A stretch of DNA of 64,000 nt from Sclerotiophoma versabilis (Eukaryota; Ascomycota; Dothideomycetes; Pleosporales; Didymellaceae): NCBI GenBank assembly GCA_012274445.1, contig JAAROD010000069.1, positions 1,094,159 through 1,158,158 on the forward strand, in the 5' to 3' direction. The notes beneath the pieces were generated by a model. That model was not told the origin of the DNA. It did not search any database and saw only the letters and a list, made by a program, of their open reading frames with translations. Shown in pieces: positions 51,501 through 63,882 of this stretch (its first letter is position 1; each line of letters starts with the position of its first letter). Made by a program: the position numbers and the translations under genes.

Positions 51501-54324
51501 TTAAGCTCTCTATTACTAAGAAAGAAGATCTATTACTTAAATTACTCTCTATATAACAGCTTAGAGGTAAGCTCTTAGAAGAAGCTTAATTAGTAGAAGG
51601 CTAGTCTAGTAATAAGCAAGCTTCTAAGGTAGAGACTATATAATTAGTTAGCTTAGCTAGTAAACTAATAGAGATCTGCGTAGAGTGCTAAGAACTAGGC
51701 CTTCTCTCCTCTAACCTAATACTAGAACCTAAGTAGCTAGTAGCAGGTAGAGAAGCTTCTATAGAGGAGCACCTGTCTAGAAGCTTATAGAAAGTATACT
51801 CTACTATTAAAGAAGAGAGCTCTCTAGTAGGTAATAAGAATTATAATAATTTACTAATAAGAAGACCTAACTCTCTAATTATTCTTATACCTTCTTAGAA
51901 ATTAATAAGAGTAGATAAACTAACTATAAGCTGCGCTAATTAGCATAGAACTATTAGCCTACTAATATAATTAAGCTATAGGCTATATAACTAAAAGTAT
52001 AATAAGCTTAGAGAAGATAATAAAGCAGGCATATATACTATAATAAGCTTAATAGAGTAAGATAGTTACCTTTAGCTACTTAGAAGCTTATTTAATTATA
52101 TAAATAAGTATAAAAACTAAAAAAGAGACCTTATTATAATTTACGCAGTTATTATAGCCTTAGTAATAAGGTTAGAGAAACTATTAGCTAAAAATAAGTA
52201 GTAGGTACACTATAACTAGCTCCCTCTAGTTTCTAATATATAGAAAGAGCTTACTAATTACCTTCTAAGTACTTTATTCTACTAGGCCTGTATAAAAGAG
52301 ATTGCAACGCTTACTAAGAAAAATACCTAGAAAGAAATAGATAAAATAAGCTTCTAGGCTAGAGCCTTACTACTTAAATAGGTATTTACTTATAAGCTTA
52401 ATTAAGACAGCTACTTTATAAAATATAAAGCTAGAATATATATATACAGAGACCTCTAGGTAAAAGATTTAATTAAGTTAACCTATACTATAACGCTTAC
52501 TATAAGGTTCTTTTATATAATAGTTACTATAGTAGCTTAGTTTAATTTAAAGCTACTATAGTATAATATAAGCAGCGTATTTCTTAATATAAGCTGCTAA
52601 GACTAGCTGCTAGTACTATATAAGCTACCTAATAGATTTAAGAAGCCTAAGTAAGTAGTACTACTACTATAGGCTCTATATAGTTTCTAGAACTTCTCTA
52701 TTCTATAGTATAAGAAGCTATTTAGTACTCTCTAGAAGCTTAGTTTAATAGTGTTAAAAGAAGAGCTATACTTATTCTTTAATAATAAGTAAAAAATTAT
52801 CTTACTCTTCTATATTAATAATATCCTTCTTACTTATTATAAGAATAATTAAGTAGCTATAGAGTAGTTAATAAGCTTATTAATAGCTAAATATTAGATT
52901 ATAGATTATAGAGCTACTAAATAGTTCTTAGAAGTTTATATTATATAAGATTAAGCAGCTTAAGTAATAATACTTACTTATAACTTCTATATTAAGAAGC
53001 TTACTACTAAGTTTAAGGTTTTAGAGAAGAGGTTACTTCTAAGCATTCTCTTTTCTATAATTAAGCTTTAGAAGTATATAGAAGAAGCTTTAAAGTAAGA
53101 AATTAAGGCTTATTAGGAGTAGGTAGAGTTAATATTATATACTATAATTATAATATAGCTAGATATTGCGTATACAGCTTCTTAGCTATTTTACTATCTA
53201 ATAAATTCTAGAGCTGCTTACTTCTAAGTAGCTACTTAAGTTATTAGCTACCTATATAGAACTAAGTACCTAGGTATATAGTATAGAGCTTATTTAGGCA
53301 GCTAGCTTCTTATATATAGAGATGCTTTATTTACTAATAATAGTCAATTATATTAATTATCTTAGAAGTATATTATATAGCTCTTTAGTAGCCTAATTAT
53401 ATAGAAGGTAGCTAGGTAGTCTATAGTAACTACCTTAATAACTAAAGCTAAACTGCTAGCTCTTAAGTATATAGCTAAGAAGAGTACTACTCTAAAGTAA
53501 TTTCTCTATAAGCTCTACCTTAACCTAGAGGTTACTTAAAAGATATTCTATAATAATTAGTAAACTATATAGTTAGTAGTAAAAGAAAGTAAGTAGCTTA
53601 CTACCTAGCTGCGCTATATAGATATATAGAATATATAGCTTAAATAAGAGTATATAAAAGGTACCTTTATAGTAACCTATATAAAAATAAGTAAGATACC
53701 TACTAATAGGTTAATAAAAGCGCTTTCTAGGTAGGCTTATAAGCGCTTTTTAACCTACCTAAACCTTTATAATATAAATAGTAAGGTACTATAGGTTATA
53801 GAGTTATAAAAAGAGTAGTTAAAAGAGAGAGTAAATAATTAATTTAACTACTAGAGAGAATAACCTCCTCCTCTTAGGTGCCTACTACTAAACTTCTAAA
53901 TCTAGAGCTCCTTTCTTAGTTTTTATTAAAACTATAACTCTTTACTAAGAGCTTCTTTATTACGTGCTAAGTAATATATAGGTCTATAGACCTCTATAAG
54001 CTTATTAGTACTAAACTATATTATAGAAAAAGAATAGTAACCTATAGAAGTAGTTATACTTCTAAACACTTTTAGCTTATTAGTAAGAGTAATACTAACT
54101 ACCTTAAGAGAGCTAGAGCTATAAGAGCTGTTAGTTTATATACTATAAGCTTAAGAAGCTTTAGAACTTATATAGAGTAATAGAAATACTCTAAAGAGTA
54201 CTAGAAGTAGTAGTAAGTATAGGGGCTAGTATTAGCTATATTATAGCACTGCGCAGCTAAGCTATTAACTAGTAGAGTATATATATAGCCTAAGCAGAGT
54301 ATAGTTCTATGCTTACTCTGCGCA

Positions 54325-54680
54325 GTGCCTATAATAGGTATAGTAGTAGTAGTAGTAGTAGTAGTAAAGGTAGGAGCTAGCAGAGGCGGAGGTAGAGGTA
54401 GCAGCAGCAGCAGAGGAGGCAGCTAGAGGGGGGGCAGCAGCAGCAGGTAAGAGGGGAGGGAGCTAGGGTCTCTAATAGAGCCTAGGGGCCTAGTAGAAGA
54501 AGCTTAATTAGCTAAAGCTAAACTACTAACACCTAAAGGTAAGACTAAGTAGTAGAGGTAGGTAGTAGGTATATAAGGCGCAAGGAGTAGAGCGCAGGCA
54601 GTAGTAGTATAGTTAGTAGTAGTAGTAGCAGTATAGTAGTACTTAGTATTAGTAGTAGTAGTAGTAGTAGTGCGTGTAAG
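54325..54680 (+). repeat. GTA/AGC microsatellites in a GC-rich patch inside the copia element
   Basis: GTA repeats at about 54337-54366 and 54640-54672 and AGC/GGC-rich repeats at about 54376-54450 stand out because CAG and GG words survive here, unlike in the surrounding RIP-altered DNA. No coding function is evident. Confidence 0.7.
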
Positions 54681-55371
54681 GTGCTTAAACTTAGGTTCTT
54701 TCTATTTAAAGTTAGCTAAATAGTTAAAAAGAGCCTAGGAAAGCTATATAAGAAGCTTAATTAGAAGCTATCTAAGCTAGTAGGAAAAGAGCAGCTACTT
54801 CTTAGCTATAACTTAAGCTTAAATAATAAGTTATAAGTAACTTAAGAAGTATAAGAAGCTTAAGAAGCTTATAGTAAGCAGCTAAATAGGTAGAAGAAGC
54901 TTAAATTAAGAGTAAAATAAGAAAGTACTTATAGCTATAGTAATAGACTTAGAAATAGTTAAAATTAGTAAAGAGGGCTAATTATTATATAATTAGCTTT
55001 AGTAAAAGTAAAGTAAGCTACTTACTCTGCGCCTATACTACTTATTACTATAAAATATTATATAAAAACTCTAACTATAAATAAACTAGGTAATAGAGAA
55101 GTTAAAATTAAGTAAATAGTATGTAGTTAAGCTATATATTTTTAGTTAAGTATCTAGTAATATATAGAGCTACTTAATATTATAAGGTTAAAATAGAAGT
55201 ATAAACTAATATAAAAAGTTTATACTAGTAAAATAAGCTTTTTTAAAGATAATTAGAAGCTTAAAACAGCGCCTTATATAGAAAGTATAATAATTACTAC
55301 TAAATAAAGTAATAAGCTGCGTAGTAGTTTATTAGATACTCTTTTATTTATAGAGAACTATCTAGAAGGTA

Positions 55372-55663
55372 TATTATATAAGTAAGCTGCTAGCTTACTA
55401 CTAGGCTAAGTAAGGTATTAGTATATTAGAGCTAGGTATTACCTAAAGTATAAGCCTATACGCCTAAGCTTATAGCTAACTCTTAAAAAGCTTAGTAGTT
55501 AAGCTAACTATAGTTAAGTAGACCTGCTACTACCTATAAGCTTAATTCTAGAGTTATATAACTAATAATATTTTCTTTATATATAAATAGTTATTACGTC
55601 TAGATAGATAGGTACTAATTAATTATTTAATTACCTAAGTATTATACTATAAGCTTATTAATA
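55372..55663 (+). repeat. 3' LTR of copia element (292 bp)
   Basis: Same length as the 5' LTR with only a few C/T and G/A differences. It is followed immediately by the target duplication CTTTC. Confidence 0.9.
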
Positions 55664-55668
55664 CTTTC

Positions 55669-56507
55669 TTATAAGATTAGGTTACTACTTATATAGTATA
55701 TATAGTTAATTTAACTATTTTATACTATATTATAATATTAATTTACTACTTTCTACTAAGACTATTACTATAAACTTATAACTAGTAGCTTTCTTTAGCT
55801 AGATATAGATAGAATTTAATATAAGATATTATAACTACTAAGTAAGGTTATATCTTAAGCTACTATATAATAGATAGGTTAAGAGATTAATATTAGCACT
55901 ATATAATACTTAATTATTACGTTTAGTAGAAAGATTAGTATTTATAATAGTAAACTATAGACTCTATCTTAAGAAGAAATAGATAATATTATTAATAAAG
56001 CTAAGGCAGAAGCTATAGAAATATAGGCTAGATATTTACTAGAGACTACCTATAGTATATATACACTTAATATCTCTTAAGTATTTACTAGAAAATAAAA
56101 TATAGCTACTATATATTTTAAAATATTAAGTTAATAGTATAAAATATTAGGCTTCTATATAGACTATACTATAGACTCTTTATATATAGTATTATCTACT
56201 ATTTTATATAACTAACTTAAAGATAGAATAGGTATAAATTACTTAGTACTATTATAAGAAAATTTTAGCTCTACTGCTTAATTCTGCAGTAAATAAAAAG
56301 AAGCTCTAGATACTATTATAATAGAATTAATAACTATTACCTACGTAGCTAGTACTAAATCTAGTAAAAGTCTATTATATCTACTACTAGCTTGTTTTCT
56401 AAACTATAGCTAGACTATTATTATTATACCTCTAGTAGTACTATATATTAATATTATAACTTATTATAAAGTATTGTAAATTAGAACTATAGTATAGAAA
56501 TAAGAAT
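55669..56507. other. AT-rich RIP-altered DNA between the copia element and the subtelomeric tract
   Basis: The left edge is the copia target site, so this continues the sequence interrupted at 48204. No gene or motif recognised. Confidence 0.4.
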
Positions 56508-59500
56508 ACTATATACCTAAACTATACTAATAGAGTAGAGTTAGGTTGCCCCTAGGGGCAAAAATAGTAGTTGCCCCTAGAGGCAAGGTCTTAGCATTGC
56601 TTGCCTCTAGAGGTAAGAGGTCTGTGCTAGGATTTGCGAACTCTTAACCTGCTTATAACTAATCTAATATAGCTTTAATAATAAACTTTTATCTTTAGAG
56701 AAACTGCTCTTCCTAAATACTAATTCTAATAAAAGTAAAACTGTAATAAAGTATAAAGATAAAGACATCTTAACTAAAATAGGAAAAAGGCAACGTATAG
56801 CTATTAAGGAAATTAGGGAGGCAGACTCTATCTACAACTAAGCTGCACCCTACCTACTTATAATAGCTAAATTCCTAATTAATGCGCTTACCTTAGAATA
56901 GAGTATTAGTATAAACAGGCCTATTAACCTAGCCTATAAGCAGCGTCTCTGCTAGATCTTTAATAAGGTAGGCGTTCTTTAGTAAGATAGAAGCTACTAG
57001 TTATAGGTTGCTTACTCTAAGGCGCAGGTGCAGTAGATACTAGACTACCTAGTAGAGATAGGGCAGGCTTAGGTGAGTGCTACTGCAGCTGAGAGCGCTA
57101 AAGAAGGGGATCTAAAGTAGCTGTTGTTTAAAGGCTAAGTAAGCGCAGTAGGAGCAAAGGTAGAGCTTATTACTGGCTACTATCGCGTTAAAGCTTTTAA
57201 AGAGTACTTGCAGTATTATAGGTTACTAGAAGAGGAGTAGTAGTAGGTGTGCAGTATCTATAACAAAGGTTTTAGCCCCTGCACGTGCAACTAAGTAATA
57301 AGCTAACCTAAAAGGTAGACACGCTTCTATTGCATTTGCGTATTCAGCTACGCGCTAATTAAGAGGATATTATTCTTCCTAATAACTATAGATAGATATA
57401 GACAGAGCTAGTAACCTTATTATCTAATAATAGCTAGCTGTTCTAAGGTTTAAGCAAGTCTGTTAAACAGGAGATGCTAGAGTACCTAAGGCTTAGCAGT
57501 TAAGTTAAGTTTTCTGTTTAACAGCTAGCTACGCTGTAGAGAAATCTTAGCTAGAGACTAATAATTACCTAATAGTGCTGCACCTTAATTAGACAAGCAA
57601 CCTTTAATATCTTAATATTTAAGTAGATAGTAAGCTGTAGGATAGATAATATAAGTGTAATCTGTATTTAGACATGCTTAGTATATCTACGCTAAGTAAT
57701 AACCTAGTATTAGTTTTCTGTAATAGATAAAGTAATAAAGGTTATATTAGAGTTTTAAGGCTAGTATAGACTAGACGTTTAGCTAGCTAACTAGAATAAG
57801 CTAGCTAGCCTACTGCGCATGTAAACTATATATAAGGTGTGCATACTATTCTATTCTAGCCTTAAGCTAGACGTAGACTCTTATTCCTTAGGCATACATT
57901 AGTAAGACTTCTTTCTAAATATAGATAATATTATATACCTTAGGTTATATTAAATAGTTCTTTTAGAACTAGGACGCTAGTTTATTAATATCTAGGCGCT
58001 TTTAAAGACTATAAAGTAAGAAGAAAAGCTAATAAGTATAGTAATGTCTTATATTATTTTATAGATAAATATAGAGCCTAAGAAGGTCTTAGACTATAAT
58101 AATAATAAGCCTGCGCTATAAAAGGACCTAGTACCTGCACTATAAGTAAGGTATAGTAATAAGGCTAATAATAAGTCTTAAGACCTCTAGTAGGTAGTTC
58201 TTAATTATATATATAAGAATATAAAAGACTTTACTATAACTATGCTAGAGCACTATCTCTATAAGTATCTAGGTAGAGATAATAAAGCCTATAGCACACA
58301 GTTTAAGTATAAGGTATAGAGAAAAGTACTGTTTATTATTACAATCTACGCAGGGTTGTCTCTATAATACAGGTACATTACTAGCCCTATATTAGAGGAG
58401 ATTTACAAAATTAGTCTACTTATAATTGCATAAACTGCGCTTAATCTTATCTGTTAGATTCTAGAAGTTGTAAATAATCTAGCGCTTTAGTTAGTAACTG
58501 CAGCTAAACAGCTGCTTAGTATAATATAGCTAGTAATTACTTAATAGATAATAAAGCAATACGTAGATATATTAGATTCTTATAGTAAAGATAGGTAACT
58601 AACTACTGTTAGCCTAGTAAATAAGTAGTATATAGAGAGTAAGCTATTCTCTTAAGAATTAATTAGCTACGCAACACATTAAGAGCAGCTATTAGCAGAA
58701 ACGCGGAACTATAGGCCTCTTCTCTAGGCTTAGAATAGACTAAATACGCACAAATCTATCTAGGAGCTAACTACTACCCTACTACTAAGCTCTAGATTAA
58801 TAGCAGAGTTAGACGCAGGGGTTTTACTATAGATAGAGATGCAGAACTAAATGCTAATTAACTTTTCCTTAGATAGGCTAAATAACCTTTAAAAACAACA
58901 CTGTTATAGAAGCGTAATTAGCTAGTAGATAACTTAGCTATAACAGCATTCCCTTAACGCAGAGCCTTACTAGCCTAGATATCTATCTATATCTCTTTCT
59001 TTATGCGCTACAACTAGCTTAGGAAGAGAATATTAGAGGCAGAGAGTATTAGTAAGACGTAGGAAATAACTAGGATTTATAAACTCTAAACCTACTGCAG
59101 AAGGTCTAATATTAGTACCTAGCACCTACTATAGTAGCTAAAGATTATTAGCGCTAGTAAAAATAAAAGAATAGAGATTATATTACATGTTTAGTGCTCT
59201 TAAGTTTAATCTGCCCTGTAGCTTGCCTCTAGAGGTAAGTAGATACTGCATAATTCTACTGCTAGATCCTGTTAGTAATTGCCTTGCCTGTTCCTGCTAT
59301 AGGAAATTGCTGCCTCTATAGGTCTTATAATAGATTTTAACACATTTAATAATAAGATTTTAAACCTAAGTCTACTCTAAGATATAGATCTATAGCTAAA
59401 TTTACTACTAGCTATTATTATAACACAGCTAACAGACGCGCAATAAAGCACTAACAGTAATAATAATAGTTCTAGAGATAATAATAGACTCTACAGCAAT

Positions 59501-62500
59501 GCGTTGCCTAGTAAACTTAGAGATAACTGTAGTAAGAGCAGCTTTAGTAATAGAGAATAAGTAGTTATAGTAGCAGACTAGTATTTATAGAAGATTAATT
59601 ACTCTAAAGAAGACTATAAGTTTAAAGGTATATTAGTATTTAGTAGACTGCGTGTATATATAAATATAAATAGTAACTAATAATATAGTAGTGCAGAAGT
59701 TTATTATAGCTACTAAGAGTATATCTTTTAATAGTAGCTAGGCTATTAACATACTATAGAGGTAATATATAATTAACTACAGAAGTAGAAAGGCTAGCTC
59801 CTAAGCTACTGCGTTAGAAGACAAGTATATACTATTATTCTTTCTTAATCTTCTTATTATTATAGAATAACTGCTTAGGCTAATCTTACAGCTATCTAGC
59901 TACTTTTTTAATAATATAACTATTAGCTTTAAGAACTAGCAGGCTTTCTATAGTAATAAGCACGTTTACAGACTATTATTTAACCTAGAAAACTATACCT
60001 TCTAGCTAGCTACGGCTGTAACGCAGAAGTCCTAGTTTATTATTATATACTCTGTTACTAACGCACCTAAGAAGCTTTTATTAAGGAGTAAATATTAAAA
60101 ATATTATAAGAAGTTATCCTAATATAGCGCCCTATAGCTCTACTATACCTAGTTTCTTATATTATATATTAAGGAGATCTTTCTTATTAGTAAGCTGTTA
60201 GAGGAGGGCATAGAGCCGTCTTAGAGATTAAACAGCCTATATATATAAAAGATTACCTTTAATAAATAGACAACCTTCTAAGAGGCTTTTATACTAGAGT
60301 AGTTAGAGCACGTAAGATAGAGTACACAGGATACGTTTTAGATAGAGAACTAACTAGTATTCTATATATATAACTACAGAGTAAATATTAAGATAGATAT
60401 AGCTAACTAGCTATAAGCTATACTTAAAGAAACCTAACTATAGCCTGTTAAAGAAGAGTCTAACTTAGAGGAAGAGGCTATTAAGATAGAAAGTAGCTTA
60501 GAGTATAATAAGCTATCCTGTAGTAGTATACTAGGAGCTAGCATAATTTCTTAAACTAGCTATAACTACTAAAACCTATTTATAGGTAGGCTGCACTAGC
60601 TTTAAACAGAGCTTAAGAATAAGTACATTCTTAATAGTATTAAGACAGTCTCTTATACTCTAGTAATTAATATTAACTATCTAGACAGATATTCTCTAGA
60701 CCTAGATAATAAGCTAACGTGTTATCTTCTTACTAACTATAATATAGTTCTATAGAAGTACTAAGGGCTGTAAGACTTTACCTTCTACCTTCTTATATTC
60801 TACTTAGTATATAGTAATTTTTTATCTCTGCAGCCTCTAGTATTTCTAATAGATAACTATCTTATAGTTATATAGAAGAATATAAGCTACTAGTATAATA
60901 GAGCAGGCATATTAAGCTATAGGTACTTCTAGAGATACTTAAATATTAAAAGAAGTATCTAATATAGGCCTAATAACTTACTTATTACTAAGAGAGTTAT
61001 AACTGCTGCTCTAGCGCTGCCTAATTGCAATAGAAACCTATCTACTTAAGTAGCGTCTAAGCAGAATTATCTACTGCAGCACCTGCAGAGATAACTAACT
61101 CCTAATAACTTTAAGTCTTTTAGGCTGTTTATCTATAAAGAATAGTAGATTAAAAGAGTAATACTTAAGAAGGAGCACGTATTTAGAATAGAACAAGTGC
61201 TCTCTATACAGGTCTTAAGGCTAACTAATAGCACTTAGAGTTTCTCTACTATACTTAAACCTATCTTCTAGCTAATACGTCTCTTCCTTAAAGAACTATA
61301 ATACTATATATATCTCTTCTAATCCTTCTGCCTATTAGTATTTCTAGGGGTTCTAGCGTCTTTTACAGCTATATTTGCGCAGGTAATTAATAGTATCTAT
61401 ACTTACTTTAAGGCTGCTAGCTCTAAGAGATTATATATTATATTAGCAGAGAAAGTGTCCGCACTTAACTGCCTTAGTAGCTACTACTTTACTAGATTCC
61501 TAAGATCTCTAATAGGCTTAGTGCTTTAGCTGCTAGGAATAATTAAGAGTATTAAATAGAGTAGGTAGCTGTTTATTAACCCCTGCATGCTAAACCTGCA
61601 AGGTGCTAGTAACCTTAGCCTAGTATAATAGCCTTAATAGGAGAATAAACGGCTAATTATAATGTATATAGCATCTATTACTTTCTACTATAGGCTAGAG
61701 GTTGCAGCTAGCTGTTATAGCAAGGTATAGTTTAATAAGCTTAGCAGGCTTAGAGTGTAAGAGCTAATAAGTATAGCTAAGTTTCTTAAAGAGGTACTAC
61801 AGAAATTATAGAAGCTGTAGATAATTGCGTTTATTACGCACTAGTTCTACTACAGGTTAAATAAGAGCAGCTAAAGCTATATATTAAGTAACAGCTAAAG
61901 GGCGCTATAGTTATTAGAAGACTAGTAAGAATAGGTAAAGCTGTAGGCACAGAGTAAGAACCTCTTCTCTTAGGAGTGTATAAAATCTATATTATAGTTT
62001 TTTTAGTTAAGCTACTAACAGGATATAGAGAGTATAAGTTAGTTATCTCTATCTTTTTATTATAAGAGATTATACTATAATCTGCTGTATTATACAGAAC
62101 ACAACGTAACTTTATATAAGACCTATACACTAGCTGTATAAAACCTAACTAGTTAGTAGGTAGATTATTCTACTTATAGAACGTAACTTAGTTCTCTGTG
62201 CTCTAGGCAGCTATATAGCATACTAGAGTAAAGGTAATAAGTAAAGACTACTAAATTAGTATAATTACTATAGCTATGCTCGCCTATTAGATTAAGTGTC
62301 TACTAGGCTTATATTAGTTAAGACTTAGCTACTGCAGAGTAACATAACTAGTAGGCTTAGCTCTGCCTATATTAGTAATAGTAGTAAAACCTAGCAGCCT
62401 TAAGCAGGCAGTAATTAAGGCAGAGTACTAAGCTAAGTAGCTATTACTAAGGAAGCGCGTAATTAACTTTAACTATATAATACTATTTACTATAATACTG

Positions 62501-63000
62501 CAGCTTGTTAAGAATAGATTCTAGTAGTAAGAAAAGGTATTTAAGATAGGTAATTAGGGTATACTAGAGTACTATTAGACAGCGCAGCAGTGTCTTATAG
62601 AATGCTTAGGCAACCTAGTATACAATATTATGCTTATATTAGTATTAACTTTAGTGTTCTTATTAGTAACACCTACTATACTTTCTAAAGCTTAAGAGTT
62701 TAGTGCAGAGCTAAAGAAAGACAGCTCTATATTCGCAGCTAACTTAGTAATAAGAATACTATAGTTCTTTTAGCTAAAGTATTTTCTATAGAATGTAGAT
62801 AGTAGTGTAGTACTTTAGGTATCTAAGATAATAAAGAAGATTAGTAAGCGTTCCTTTAGAAGATATATTCTTTCTTTTTTTCTAGCGCAGAGTAGCTAAT
62901 AAGGTATATACTACTATAGAGTATAAAGAAGTAAGTAATTAATTACTTTAAGAGCTATATTAGGTTTAGGTAGTATAAAGTAATTAGGATAGTTTATAGA
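56508..63000 (+). pseudogene. Large subtelomeric degraded reading tract, family not established
   Basis: This region keeps more C and G than the rest of the flanks. On the + strand it reads as a very long protein-coding tract (from about 56750 to 63000) once TAG/TAA are taken as former CAG/CAA. Other frames are no better. Near 57250 a Cys-rich segment (C-S-I-Y-N-K-G-F-S-P-C-T-C-N) and shortly after it F-Y-C-I-C-V-F suggest a zinc-binding module. The C-terminal third is basic. Its size and position next to the telomere recall fungal telomere-linked helicase genes, but I found no Walker A, DEAD/DEAH or RecQ motif VI, so that identity is not supported. Three palindromes precede it (56546-56616). 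A fragment of its start recurs at 22618. Confidence 0.4.
56546..56616. repeat. Three copies of a 16-bp palindrome (TTGCCCCTAGGGGCAA type)
   Basis: Copies lie at 56546-56561 (perfect palindrome), 56571-56586 and 56601-56616, spaced 25 and 30 bp start to start, with consensus TTGCCYCTAGRGGYAA. A further copy lies at 59223-59238 and degraded ones at 22679-22834. They could be protein-binding sites or hairpins at the start of the element. Confidence 0.7.
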
Positions 63001-63487
63001 ATAGTAATCTAAAGCTATAGAGCTAAGAGAAGCTTTTATATAGATATTAAGAGCTAATAAGCTTATATAATAATATAGTAGAGTTTATTAAATTAGTATT
63101 TTATAGCTATAATAGTATATAGATTAAACGTTATAGTAGTATTATAAAGAAGATATAAGATAAGGAGATATAGAAAGTAGATAAGTTTAATAGAAGGTAG
63201 GGGTATAAGAAAGTATAGTAAATAGAGAAAAGATAGGATAAGAGAGAGAGAGGCAATAGTTAAAGCTAGAAGGTAAAGTTAGAGGTTATATACTTTTTAA
63301 TTAGCTAGAACCTTTTTATTAGTATTAAGTAGTTAGTAACTTTATAATAAAAAAGGTAGAGCCTTTATATATTTTATATTCTAATTATAATAGTAGAAAG
63401 AGGTAAATTATAGCTAAATATAATAATATTAAATAGCTATTAAAAGCTAAACATAGATTTTAGTATAAAACTATTATTAGAAATAGT
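63001..63487. other. AT-rich DNA between the degraded tract and the telomeric cap
   Basis: Purine-rich on the + strand (AGA/AAG/GAG words) up to about 63260. No gene or repeat recognised. Confidence 0.4.
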
Positions 63488-63538
63488 CCTAACCCTAACC
63501 CTATACTATTGCTAAAACCCTAACTCTAACTCTACTCT
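63488..63538 (-). repeat. Short interstitial telomere-like repeats in opposite orientation
   Basis: CCTAACCCTAACCCTA at 63488-63503 and the degenerate CCCTAACTCTAACTCTA at about 63518-63534 are C-strand telomere motifs on the same strand that carries the G-strand at the chromosome end. Confidence 0.75.
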
Positions 63539-63616
63539 ATAATAAAGAATAAAAAATAGAAGTTTAATAGCTTAAGAAAAGAGCTAGAAAAAAAAGAAAG
63601 AGGTAGAGAGAGAATA

Positions 63617-63760
63617 GTGCTCTAAACAACTAAGGTGCTTTAAACAACTAAGGTGCTCTAAACAACTAAGGTGCTCTAAACAACTAAGGTGCTCTAAACA
63701 ACTAAGGTGCTCTAAACAACTAAGGTGCTCTAAACAACTAAGGTGCTTTAAATAACTAAA
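63617..63760. repeat. 18-bp tandem repeat, eight copies
   Basis: The unit GTGCTCTAAACAACTAAG starts at 63617, 63635, 63653, 63671, 63689, 63707, 63725 and 63743. Most copies are identical; the last is more degenerate, with C-to-T and G-to-A changes at CA/TG-like positions. It is a typical telomere-associated minisatellite. Confidence 0.9.
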
Positions 63761-63779
63761 GTACTTAAGTTAAAGAGTA

Positions 63780-63882
63780 GGCGGTGGGCCCTTAGGTGTC
63801 ACAAAGAAGCCGAGCGCGGCAGTAAAGAAGAAAGGGGAGGGTAGTGGGCCGCTTAGGTGTCACAACCGCTGTGGACGGTGAA
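63780..63882. repeat. GC-rich subtelomeric cap with a duplicated GGTGTCACAA segment
   Basis: Two similar segments, GTGGGCCCTTAGGTGTCACA at 63785-63804 and GTGGGCCGCTTAGGTGTCAC at 63844-63863, are about 60 bp apart. The stretch shows no RIP alteration, in contrast to everything just left of it. Confidence 0.7.

Larger units (their letters stand above)
48210..55663 (+). mobile_element. Complete Ty1/copia LTR retrotransposon, RIP-degraded
   Basis: Two 292-bp LTRs (48210-48501 and 55372-55663) with TGTTA/TAACA-type ends bracket the element, and the 5-bp duplication CTTTC is present on both sides (48205-48209, 55664-55668). On the + strand a gag-like tract (about 48830-49620) is followed by integrase (a decayed N-x-V-x-E-R-x-x-x-x-I block near 50940-50980 and N-L-P-K-K-L near 51005). 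Next comes reverse transcriptase with the active site near 52810-52830 now reading F-Y-I-N-N-I-L-L. Then comes RNase H (about 53100-53700). The order IN before RT is diagnostic of copia. About 1.6 kb of unexplained sequence, including GC-rich microsatellites, lies between the pol end and the 3' LTR. Stops and N-N in place of D-D make it inactive. Confidence 0.92.

Noticed and set aside
56508..63000. Calling the subtelomeric tract a telomere-linked RecQ helicase
   Set aside because: Location and size fit, but no Walker A, DEAD/DEAH, TAT or motif VI block could be read even allowing for RIP changes.
56508..63000. Calling the same tract a Starship captain (DUF3435 tyrosine recombinase)
   Set aside because: No DUF3435 motifs or R-H-R-Y catalytic pattern could be identified, and the tract seems too long.
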